DNA of 7,546 bases, from positions 1-7,546 of the forward strand of contig JANLHD010000011.1 of NCBI GenBank assembly GCA_024653865.1. The letters are read 5' to 3'. The notes under the pieces are model-generated. The model was not told where the DNA came from. It did not search any database and saw only the letters and a program-made list of their open reading frames with translations. Below, piece after piece: positions 1 to 5,360 of the stretch. A program made the position numbers and the translations under genes. Source of the DNA: an archaeon. GTDB taxonomy: Archaea; Iainarchaeota; Iainarchaeia; Iainarchaeales; Iainarchaeaceae. Position 1 is the first letter of the stretch. Every line of letters starts with the position of its first letter.

Positions 1-2
1 GG

Positions 3-137
3 CGCGTTCTCAAGGAACTAAAGGAAAGCGGCGTGAAACTTTCAAAGCCCGCGAGGCAAATTTATCTAATGATAAAGGGCGGCTTTTTCAAAGGAAAGAA
101 GTACGTTCAGGCAATGGCAGAGGAGGCTAAAAAATGA
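3..137 (+). CDS. rpl19e: Large ribosomal subunit protein eL19, C-terminal part (5' truncated)
   Basis: The open frame enters from the left edge and ends at TGA 135-137, giving 44 residues of the C-terminal end. The visible protein reads RVLKELKESGVKLSKPARQI and then YLMIKGGFFKGKKYVQAM with a short Glu/Lys tail. It matches the end of archaeal eL19: a helix with L-x-E-L, then a Tyr/Leu-rich helix, then a K-G-G-x-F-x-x-K basic stretch. eL19 is an archaeal/eukaryotic 50S protein made mainly of long rRNA-binding helices. In archaea it commonly lies directly before uL18, as here, and its stop overlaps the uL18 start as ATGA. The basic tail is short. The start and N-terminal domain lie outside the window, so the assignment relies on this tail plus the gene order. 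Confidence 0.85.
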   Translation, partial: RVLKELKESGVKLSKPARQIYLMIKGGFFKGKKYVQAMAEEAKK

Positions 138-640
138 GCGACGGCCCCAATTACAAGGTAAAGTTTAGGCGCAGAAGGGACTTCAAGACAAATTACACGA
201 AAAGGCTCGCACTGCTCAAATCGGGAAAGGCAAGGCTTGTTGTCAGGAAAACAAACGCGGGAATGGTCTGCGAAGTAACCGAGTACAAGCCTCTTGGCGA
301 CATGGTGAAGGCATTCCAGTCCGCATCATCGCTCAAAAAACTCGGGTGGAAAGCAAACACGGGGAACATTCCTTCGGCGTATTTGTGCGGTTATGCGTGC
401 GCCAAAAAGGCGCTAAAAGCAGGGGTCACAGAGGCCGTGCTTGACATCGGGCTTGCAACGCCCATACACGGCGGAAGGATTTTTGCCGCCCTCAAGGGGG
501 CAATAGATGCGGGGCTTAGTGTCCCTGCCGATGCCGCGGTGTTCCCCAAAGAGGATCGCGCGAACGGCAAGCACATAGGCATTGAGACTGCAAAGAATCT
601 TGAAGAGGCAAAGAAAACAATTGACAAGGAGTTCGGGTGA
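134..640 (+). CDS. rpl18: Large ribosomal subunit protein uL18
   Basis: This is the 5S rRNA-binding protein of the 50S subunit, in its archaeal form. The basic N-terminus (residues 7-30, YKVKFRRRRDFKTNYTKRLA) is the archaeal/eukaryotic rRNA-binding signature. The core follows with AYLCGYACAKKA (82-93), VLDIGL (102-107) and RIFAALKGAIDAGLSVP (115-131). At 168 residues it is shorter than many archaeal homologues, which are roughly 185-200. The difference lies after GKHIG (145-149), where a longer linker is usual before the final Glu/Lys helix. The ATG at 134 overlaps the eL19 stop and has GGAGG at 122-126 upstream, so the start is well supported and translation is probably coupled to eL19. Confidence 0.96.
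   Translation: MSDGPNYKVKFRRRRDFKTNYTKRLALLKSGKARLVVRKTNAGMVCEVTEYKPLGDMVKAFQSASSLKKLGWKANTGNIPSAYLCGYACAKKALKAGVTEAVLDIGLATPIHGGRIFAALKGAIDAGLSVPADAAVFPKEDRANGKHIGIETAKNLEEAKKTIDKEFG
636..640 (+). promoter_or_regulatory. Shine-Dalgarno core overlapping the uL18 stop (sets the uS5 start)
   Basis: GGTGA here matches the archaeal anti-Shine-Dalgarno sequence and contains the TGA stop of uL18. It lies 5 nt before the ATG at 646. A GTG at 637 is in the same frame, but it lies inside this element, so the ATG is the better uS5 start. Confidence 0.6.
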
Positions 641-645
641 GCATT

Positions 646-1344
646 ATGGCCAGAAGAAGCAGGGAAACCGATGAGGAAAGAAGAGTTAGAAGGGAAGAGG
701 AAAAGGAAAAAACTGTCTCCGATTGGGTTCCGAGAACAGAGGCCGGAAAAAAAGTCAAGTCCGGTGAAATCACGAGCCTCGATGATTTTTTCGCAAAAGG
801 CTTCAAAGTAATGGAGCCAGAAATAGTTGATGCATTAATCCCCGTTCTGAAGGACAAATTGGTTGACTTCAAGAAGACGACAAGGGTGACAAGGCAGGGA
901 AGAAACTTTGCTTTCAGGGCGAGCGTTCTCATTGGGGACGGCAACAGCTACATTGGAATTGGGACTGCAAAGGACAAGGAAAAATATCCCTCGATTACCA
1001 AGGCAACCAGGAACGCAAAATTGAACATGTTTAAGGTCAGAAGGGGGGCGGGAAGCTGGGAAGAGCGCTCGAAAGGGACGCACTCGGTTCCGTTCAAGGT
1101 CAGCGGCAAATCGGCATCGGTGATTGTGAACCTATTGCCGGCGCCCAGGGGAACGGGCCTTGTTGTCGGCGACAAGATTAAGGATGTAATGAAGTTTGCC
1201 GGAGTCAAGGATGTTTGGAGCAAGACAAAGGGCAACACCGGTTCCACGCTCGACTTTGTGCAGGCGGCAATAAAGGCGCTTGCGGCGACAAACAACGTGC
1301 GTTATTCGGATGACTTTGCCTCGAAAATGGAGGAATCAAGATGA
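646..1344 (+). CDS. rps5: Small ribosomal subunit protein uS5
   Basis: uS5 sits at the mRNA entry side of the 30S subunit and contributes to decoding accuracy. The protein has 232 residues from the ATG at 646. It has a charged archaeal N-terminal region (1-60), then the S5 double-stranded RNA-binding fold with TRVTRQGRNFAFRASVLIGD (79-98) and GYxGxGxAK-like SYIGIGTAKD (101-110). The C-terminal domain follows with HSVPFKVSGK (146-155) and LLPAPRGTGLVVG (163-175). Archaeal relatives often carry several Cys in the segment R-G-C-G-S-W-E-C-x-C; here it is RGAGSWEERS (133-142), and the whole protein has no Cys. A GTG at 637 would add three residues. The gene sits 5 nt after uL18 and overlaps uL30 by ATGA. 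Confidence 0.96.
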   Translation: MARRSRETDEERRVRREEEKEKTVSDWVPRTEAGKKVKSGEITSLDDFFAKGFKVMEPEIVDALIPVLKDKLVDFKKTTRVTRQGRNFAFRASVLIGDGNSYIGIGTAKDKEKYPSITKATRNAKLNMFKVRRGAGSWEERSKGTHSVPFKVSGKSASVIVNLLPAPRGTGLVVGDKIKDVMKFAGVKDVWSKTKGNTGSTLDFVQAAIKALAATNNVRYSDDFASKMEESR

Positions 1345-1802
1345 TTGCGGTCATTAGGGTCAGGGGTTCTGTTAACATAAAGCCGGATATCAGGCTCGCG
1401 CTCGAGTCGCTTAACCTCGACAGGCCAAACCACCTTGTTTTGGTGAAGGAAGAGAAAGAGCCCAAAAAAATGGTCGACAAAGTCAAGGACTATGTCACCT
1501 TCGGAAAAATTGGCAACGAAACCCTTGCGGCACTTCTCGAAAAACGCGGGCGCATCGAGGGCGACCAAAGAATCACACCCGAATTTTTGAAGGAAAAAAA
1601 GGTTTCGGATTTCGCCGACCTCGCATCAAGGATTGGCGAGGGAAAAGTCACTCTAAAGGAAATGGGAATCAAAAGGGTATTTAGGCTCCACCCGCCAAAG
1701 AAGGGCCACGCGAGGGGCGGGATAAAAAGGCCTTTTGCAATCGGCGGCGCACTGGGAAATCGGGGCGAAAAAATTGATGAACTCATAAAAAAAATGATGT
1801 GA
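1341..1802 (+). CDS. rpl30: Large ribosomal subunit protein uL30
   Basis: A 50S subunit protein of the archaeal/eukaryotic long form (153 residues, against about 60 in bacteria). The N-terminal ferredoxin-like L30 domain begins MIAVIRVRGSVNIKPDIRLA (1-20) and continues LESLNLDRPNHLVLVKE (21-37). The archaeal extension contains VDKVKDYVTFGKI (45-57), where the V-x-D-Y-V-T-x-G pattern is typical, then RITPEFLK (77-84), and ends with FRLHPPKKGH (114-123) and a basic Gly-rich stretch, GGIKRPFAIGGALGNRGEKI. The ATG overlaps the uS5 stop as ATGA and has GGAGG at 1329-1333, so the start is secure. The length is usual for archaea and nothing looks broken. Confidence 0.96.
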   Translation: MIAVIRVRGSVNIKPDIRLALESLNLDRPNHLVLVKEEKEPKKMVDKVKDYVTFGKIGNETLAALLEKRGRIEGDQRITPEFLKEKKVSDFADLASRIGEGKVTLKEMGIKRVFRLHPPKKGHARGGIKRPFAIGGALGNRGEKIDELIKKMM

Positions 1803-1803
1803 T

Positions 1804-1808
1804 GGTGA
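1804..1808 (+). promoter_or_regulatory. Shine-Dalgarno core for uL15
   Basis: GGTGA lies just after the uL30 stop and 5 nt before the ATG at 1814. It decides between four in-frame candidate starts (GTG 1799, ATG 1802, GTG 1805, ATG 1814) in favour of 1814, because the first three lie upstream of the element or within it. Confidence 0.6.
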
Positions 1809-1813
1809 ATCGG

Positions 1814-2281
1814 ATGGTTGTTAGGACGAGGAAAAAAAAGAACAAGGTCCGCGGAGAGAGGACGCACGGCGGAGGCGGAACAAAGAACCGCAGGGGCGCG
1901 GGAAGCAGGGGCGGAAGGGGAAGGGCCGGAAGCCACAAGCACAAGTACTCGCTTTACTACAAAACATTCGGAATCAAGCAAACGCTAAAGCCAAAGGTCC
2001 ACGCAAGCTCCGTGAATGTTTCACATATTTCAGATAATTTTGAGAAATGGGTTGCGCAGGGGAAGGCAAAAAGGGACGGGGACGTCACAATAATAGACGG
2101 CAAGAAACTAGGGTTTGCAAAGGTACTCGGAAGGGGAACAATTGACAAAAAAATAAAACTTGTGAATTGCCTCGCAAGTGCGGGAGCGGCAACAAAAATT
2201 GTCGAAGCCGGCGGCGACGCGGGCACAGAAGCCGCGGAATCATTCGAGGCAGAAGCGGAAGATGAAGAGGTAGAAGAATGA
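1814..2281 (+). CDS. rpl15: Large ribosomal subunit protein uL15
   Basis: A late-assembling 50S protein with a long basic N-terminal extension that threads into 23S rRNA. From the ATG at 1814 it has 155 residues and starts MVVRTRKKKNKVRGERTHGG, the archaeal L15 signature (R-K-x-x-K-x-R-G-x-R-T-H-G-G-G). RRGAGSRGGRGRAGSHKHK (26-44) follows. The C-terminal globular domain includes VNVSHI (67-72), VTIIDGKKLGFAKVLGRG (91-108) and IKLVNCLASAGAATKIVEAG (114-133). An acidic Ala/Glu tail (about 134-155) ends the protein and seems longer than needed for the fold. A start at 1799 would add five residues unlike the family N-terminus. The stop overlaps the secY start as ATGA. Confidence 0.96.
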   Translation: MVVRTRKKKNKVRGERTHGGGGTKNRRGAGSRGGRGRAGSHKHKYSLYYKTFGIKQTLKPKVHASSVNVSHISDNFEKWVAQGKAKRDGDVTIIDGKKLGFAKVLGRGTIDKKIKLVNCLASAGAATKIVEAGGDAGTEAAESFEAEAEDEEVEE

Positions 2282-3702
2282 GTATTTTTGAGGCCTTCAA
2301 GCCTATTTATGGCATGCTTCCGGAAGTAAAGGCGCCCGCAAAAAAGCCGCCCATAAACAAGAGGCTGCTTTGGACAGGGGTCGCACTCTTCGTGTTTTTC
2401 GTTTTGGGAAACATAGCGGTAATTGGCCTTGACGCGCAAAGCTCGGGGCAATTAGAACAGCTCCAGGTTATTCTTGCATCCCAAATCGGCACGCTAATTA
2501 CCGTAGGGATTGGGCCTATAGTTCTTGCATCAATTGTTTTGCAACTGCTTGTGGGCGGCGGAATAATCAAGCTTGATTTGTCAAACCCGGAGGAGAAGGC
2601 GCAGTTCACGGGAATGCAAAAACTGCTTGCAATAATTTTGAGTTTTTTCGAGGCCGCGGTTTACACCATGACTGGCTTTTTGGCGCCCGAGCCGGGAATG
2701 TTCATTTGGGTAGTGCTCCAGGTCGCAATAGGCTCGATACTTTTGATTTACCTCGACGAGGTCGTGTCAAAGTACGGTGTCGGTTCCGGAATCGGGCTCT
2801 TCATTGCGGGTGGGGTCGCTGGTGAAATCATGTGGAGGATATTCTCCCCGCTTGATTTGGCGCAAAACTTTTCGCTCACCGAAGCGAATGGATTGTTTTT
2901 CCTCTTTTTCAGGGAAATCGGGAACAACATTGCAAGCGCGTTCATACTCGCATTGCTCCCCATAATTTTCACGCTCATAGTTTTCTTTGTGGTCGTATAC
3001 GCGGAAGGAATACACGTGAACATTCCAATAACCATGGGAAGAAGGGGCACGGGCGGAAGATACCCGGTGAAATTTTTGTACGTTTCGAATATGCCAGTGA
3101 TACTTGCGGTTGCGCTGTTTGCGAATGTTAGCATTTGGGCGAGCCTTGCAAAAGGCGTGCCGTTCCTGGGGGGAATACTGGGCGGAATTGCGACGGTGGT
3201 GATACCTCCATATGGGCTCATTCAGCAATTGCTGCTTGAGGGGCTTTCGCCTGAAATTTTTACCCAAATGATTCAAAGCATAACAACCCTGCAGGTCATT
3301 GGCCTTGGCGGAAGCATAATACACGCAATCTTATACATAATTATTCTTACGGTTGCCTGCATAGTATTTGGAAGGTTTTGGATTGAGCTCGGAGGCCAGG
3401 GGCCCGATAAGGTTGCCGAGCAATTACAGCGTGCGGGCATGTACATTCCCGGATTCAGAAGAGACCCAAGGGTGATTAAGGGAGTGCTTGACCGCTACAT
3501 TCCGACCATCACGATTTTGGGAAGCGCATTTGTCGGAATCCTAGCGGGGTTCGCGGACCTCACGGGGGCAATCGGCTCGGGAACCGGAATTCTTCTCACG
3601 GTTGGAATAGTTTACAGGCTCTACGAGGAGCTTGCAAAGGAACAATTAATGGAAATGCATCCAATGCTCGGCGGCATTCTCGGACAAGGGGGGAGATTTT
3701 AA
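2278..3702 (+). CDS. secY: Protein translocase channel subunit SecY
   Basis: SecY forms the protein-conducting channel of the Sec translocon with SecE and Sec-beta in the cytoplasmic membrane. It has 474 residues, slightly longer than typical archaeal SecY (about 430-490). The amphipathic N-terminus (1-30) precedes TM1 (about 31-51). The plug and TM2 region follows with SQIGTLITVGIGPIVLASIV (68-87), then LLVGGGIIKLDLSNPEEKAQ (90-109). Other conserved stretches are ILLIYLDEVVSKYGVGSGIG (154-173), the cytosolic loop GRRGTGGRYPVKFLYVSN (254-271) with NMPVILAVALFAN, the second cytosolic loop GMYIPGFRRDPR (387-398), and RYIPTITILGSAFVGILAG (406-424). Ten hydrophobic segments are consistent with the sequence. 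The ATG overlaps the uL15 stop and GAGGT lies upstream at 2267-2271. In many archaea adk follows; here it does not. Confidence 0.97.
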   Translation: MSIFEAFKPIYGMLPEVKAPAKKPPINKRLLWTGVALFVFFVLGNIAVIGLDAQSSGQLEQLQVILASQIGTLITVGIGPIVLASIVLQLLVGGGIIKLDLSNPEEKAQFTGMQKLLAIILSFFEAAVYTMTGFLAPEPGMFIWVVLQVAIGSILLIYLDEVVSKYGVGSGIGLFIAGGVAGEIMWRIFSPLDLAQNFSLTEANGLFFLFFREIGNNIASAFILALLPIIFTLIVFFVVVYAEGIHVNIPITMGRRGTGGRYPVKFLYVSNMPVILAVALFANVSIWASLAKGVPFLGGILGGIATVVIPPYGLIQQLLLEGLSPEIFTQMIQSITTLQVIGLGGSIIHAILYIIILTVACIVFGRFWIELGGQGPDKVAEQLQRAGMYIPGFRRDPRVIKGVLDRYIPTITILGSAFVGILAGFADLTGAIGSGTGILLTVGIVYRLYEELAKEQLMEMHPMLGGILGQGGRF

Positions 3703-3714
3703 AAGGAATCGGTA

Positions 3715-3732
3715 GGAGAATATTTATTCTTC
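3715..3732 (+). promoter_or_regulatory. Probable promoter: TATA-like element inside an inverted repeat
   Basis: The 61-nt gap between secY and the DUF106 gene holds AATATTTATT (3719-3728), an A/T-rich match to an archaeal TATA box. A start of transcription about 25 nt downstream would fall near 3748-3752 and give a leader of only about 12-16 nt before the ATG at 3764. The element is embedded in a dyad: GGAGAATA (3715-3722) faces TATTCTTC (3725-3732) across a TT centre, with one G-T pair. No clear Shine-Dalgarno precedes the ATG, which fits a short or nearly absent leader. This is read by eye only; whether it is used is unknown. Confidence 0.45.
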
Positions 3733-3763
3733 CGCCTTCCGGCAATTTTCTCGAGTTGGTTTG

Positions 3764-4270
3764 ATGTTTGTTAACCCGATGATTGACATTGCCCTGATAA
3801 CGCTTGGCTTGGCGCTCATCTCGCAGGCGATTCAGGCAAAGTTCATGGATCGGGACGGAATGAAAAGAAAACAGGAGGAAATGAAAGAAAAGCAGAAAAG
3901 AATGAAGGAATTGATGGCAAAAGGTGACCAAAAATCGAAGAATGAACTCGAAGCGCTCGAGAAGGAAATGTTTGAATCGATGAACCAGATGCTAAAGGGC
4001 AGTTCAAAAGTGATGATTGCCTCGCTCGTGGTTTTTCTTCCCGCATTCGCCCTGCTCGCGTTCCTGTACAGCGATGCAGTAATCGATTTGCCAATTCCGC
4101 TTCCGTGGTTTAGCCAAGGATTCGAGCTCTTCAACCCCGCGACCTGGGGCATAGAGTTTTTGACCCAAAGCGGATGGTTCGGATGGTACTTTGCCGCATA
4201 CCTTGGAATTACAATTGCGATTAACCTCATCAAAGGTGCTGCTAAAAAAATTGGTGTTTTGAATGGTTGA
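3764..4270 (+). CDS. DUF106 family membrane protein, archaeal Oxa1/YidC/EMC3-type insertase
   Basis: The DUF106 family contains archaeal relatives of YidC, Oxa1 and eukaryotic EMC3/TMCO1, which insert proteins into membranes. The 168-residue protein has the family layout. TM1 is at about 5-25 (PMIDIALITLGLALISQAIQ). A cytosolic Lys/Glu/Met-rich coiled coil spans about 29-78, with repeated K-x-K-Q-E-E-M-K pattern. TM2 is at about 82-102 (KVMIASLVVFLPAFALLAFL), followed by the loop LPIPLPWF (109-116), and TM3 is at about 138-158. Its place right after secY, within a ribosomal protein cluster, is a known archaeal arrangement and suggests joint action with ribosome and translocon. I chose ATG 3764 over the in-frame TTG 3761. 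The gene overlaps eL34 by 8 nt. Confidence 0.88.
   Translation: MFVNPMIDIALITLGLALISQAIQAKFMDRDGMKRKQEEMKEKQKRMKELMAKGDQKSKNELEALEKEMFESMNQMLKGSSKVMIASLVVFLPAFALLAFLYSDAVIDLPIPLPWFSQGFELFNPATWGIEFLTQSGWFGWYFAAYLGITIAINLIKGAAKKIGVLNG
4253..4257 (+). promoter_or_regulatory. Shine-Dalgarno core for eL34 within the DUF106 gene
   Basis: GGTGT lies in the last codons of the DUF106 gene, 5 nt before the eL34 ATG at 4263. It keeps the same spacing as the other starts in the cluster and supports a true 8-nt overlap between the two genes. Confidence 0.5.
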
Positions 4271-4595
4271 TAGGGGAACTAGAAACAAGAGCAAGATATA
4301 CAGGAAGACCCCTGGCGGGAAAACCACTATACTTAGGACCAGGCACAAGGTTTCAAAGGCACAGTGCGCAATCACGGGCAAGGGGCTTAGCGGAACCACC
4401 AACCAATCAAAGAGTTCCATCGGGAAACTTTCAAAGACAAGCAGAAGGCCAAGCGTGGCGTTCGGCGGAGTGCTTTCCTCGAAGGCAAGAAGAGAGGTCT
4501 GGGAAAACTTCGCGCTGGTTGCCGGCGGAAGAAAAAAAATAGAGGACGTGCCGACAACAATCAGGAAATACGTGAAGCAGGCAAGGGGCGATTAA
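4263..4595 (+). CDS. rpl34e: Large ribosomal subunit protein eL34, zinc-motif-degenerate form
   Basis: An archaeal/eukaryotic 50S protein with 110 residues. It is recognised by RKTPGGKTTILRTRHK (14-29), KAQCAITGKGLSG (32-44), SKTSRRPSVAFGGVLSSKAR (57-76) and the C-terminal helix RKYVKQARGD (101-110). The family normally has a zinc site of two Cys pairs, C-x-x-C in a K-C-A-x-C-G-K context and C-x-x-C in a G-G-x-L-C-x-x-C context. Here only C35 remains; the other positions read T38, S72 and A75, so zinc binding is unlikely. The rest of the fold signature is intact and the frame is open, so this looks like a working C-minus variant rather than a decayed gene. It overlaps the DUF106 gene by 8 nt. 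In many archaea cmk follows; here eL14 does, after 1 nt. Confidence 0.93.
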   Translation: MVDRGTRNKSKIYRKTPGGKTTILRTRHKVSKAQCAITGKGLSGTTNQSKSSIGKLSKTSRRPSVAFGGVLSSKARREVWENFALVAGGRKKIEDVPTTIRKYVKQARGD

Positions 4596-4596
4596 G

Positions 4597-4821
4597 TTGG
4601 GAAAAGGAATTGATGTCGGAAGCGTTTGCGTGAAGACCGCGGGAAGGGAAGCTGGGAAAAAAGTTGTCGTGCTTGAAATAGTCGACAAAAATTATGTTTT
4701 GGTTGAAGGCCCGAGGGCAAAGAAAAGGAAGTGCGCAATAACGCATTTGATGCCAACGGGGAAAAAAGTTGAGCTCAAGAAAGGCGCAAAAAAAGAGGAG
4801 CTCGCAAGGGCGGTTGAATGA
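4597..4821 (+). CDS. rpl14e: Large ribosomal subunit protein eL14 (TTG start)
   Basis: A small 50S protein with an SH3-like KOW fold, found in archaea and eukaryotes. It has 74 residues: the N-terminal strand IDVGSVCVKTAGREAGKK (5-22), where V-G-x-V-x-V-K-x-x-G-R-E-A-G-K is the family signature, then VVVLEIVDKNYVLVEG (23-38) and KRKCAITHLMPTGKKVEL (43-60). The start codon is TTG at 4597. A later in-frame GTG at 4630 would delete the conserved first strand, and GGCGA at 4587-4591 lies 5 nt before the TTG, one base off GGTGA, so TTG is preferred. The usual archaeal neighbours cmk (before) and cbf5 (after) are absent: eL34 ends 1 nt upstream and uS13 starts 2 nt downstream. Confidence 0.92.
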   Translation: MGKGIDVGSVCVKTAGREAGKKVVVLEIVDKNYVLVEGPRAKKRKCAITHLMPTGKKVELKKGAKKEELARAVE

Positions 4822-4823
4822 TT

Positions 4824-5354
4824 ATGGCTGAAGAAAAAAAGGAAGCAAAAAAGCCCCATGAAAGGCCCCATCACGCACAAGAGGCAAAGCTCGATGAGAG
4901 GCTAATTGTCAGGGTTGCGGATGTCGATTTGGACGGAAAAAAACCCGTGGCGCTGGCATTGGTAAAAATAAGGGGAATTGGCATGAGGACGGCAAAGAAC
5001 ATCGCGGTGGCACTTGAAAGGGAAACCGGGGCAAATGTTTCGGTTGAATTGGGAAAGCTCGAGGAAGCCAACGTCAAAAAACTCCAGGAAATCGTGCTCG
5101 ACCCCGCGAAGTTTCGAATACCCGCGTGGAGCCTCAATAGGCAAAAGGACATGGAAACCGGTGGCAGCAAGCACATCGTGATGGCCGAGCTTGAGTTTGC
5201 AAAAAGAACCGACCTGCAAAGGCTCGCGGAAATAAAGTCATACCGCGGCCTGCGACACAGTTGGGGCTTAACTGTTAGGGGTCAGAGGACCAAGTCCACT
5301 CACAGGGGAAAAGGAAAAGTCGTTGGGGTTGTAAGGAAAGAGGTAAAGAAGTGA
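4824..5354 (+). CDS. rps13: Small ribosomal subunit protein uS13
   Basis: uS13 lies in the head of the 30S subunit, contacts P-site tRNA and forms an intersubunit bridge. From the ATG at 4824 it has 176 residues. A polar tail rich in Lys, Glu and His (1-23) precedes the core: LIVRVADVDLDGKKPVALAL (27-46), the helix-hairpin-helix KIRGIGMRTAKNIA (48-61), and IPAWSLNRQKDMETGGSKH (99-117). The C-terminal signature is LAEIKSYRGLRHSWGLTVRG (134-153) followed by QRTKSTHRGKGKVVGV, where R-G-x-R-H-x-x-G-x-x-V-R-G-Q-R-T-x-x-x-x-R is invariant. An ATG at 4818 in the same frame overlaps the eL14 stop and would add two residues; 4824 fits the spacing from GGTTGA (4812-4817) better. Confidence 0.96.
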   Translation: MAEEKKEAKKPHERPHHAQEAKLDERLIVRVADVDLDGKKPVALALVKIRGIGMRTAKNIAVALERETGANVSVELGKLEEANVKKLQEIVLDPAKFRIPAWSLNRQKDMETGGSKHIVMAELEFAKRTDLQRLAEIKSYRGLRHSWGLTVRGQRTKSTHRGKGKVVGVVRKEVKK

Positions 5355-5355
5355 T
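5351..5355 (+). promoter_or_regulatory. Shine-Dalgarno core overlapping the uS13 stop (for uS4)
   Basis: GTGAT matches part of the archaeal ribosome-binding consensus and includes the TGA stop of uS13. It lies 5 nt before the uS4 ATG at 5361, so terminating ribosomes would be placed directly over the next start. Confidence 0.5.
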
Positions 5356-5360
5356 GATCC

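Noticed and set aside
2767..3324. Long open frame on the minus strand across secY (185 codons) and many similar minus-strand frames across the cluster
   Set aside because: They lie fully opposite well-recognised genes, have compositions typical of antisense readings, show no family motif, and arise because the codon use of the real genes avoids stops on the other strand.
3700..3763. Transcription terminator after secY
   Set aside because: Only a TTTT inside the last SecY codons and a short hairpin are present; there is no run of five or more T after the stop, so a terminator cannot be supported.
4267..4542. Second plus-strand frame of 91 codons inside eL34
   Set aside because: It overlaps eL34 in another frame, begins at a weak start, is Arg/Gln/Pro-rich with no recognisable family, and eL34 itself is clear.
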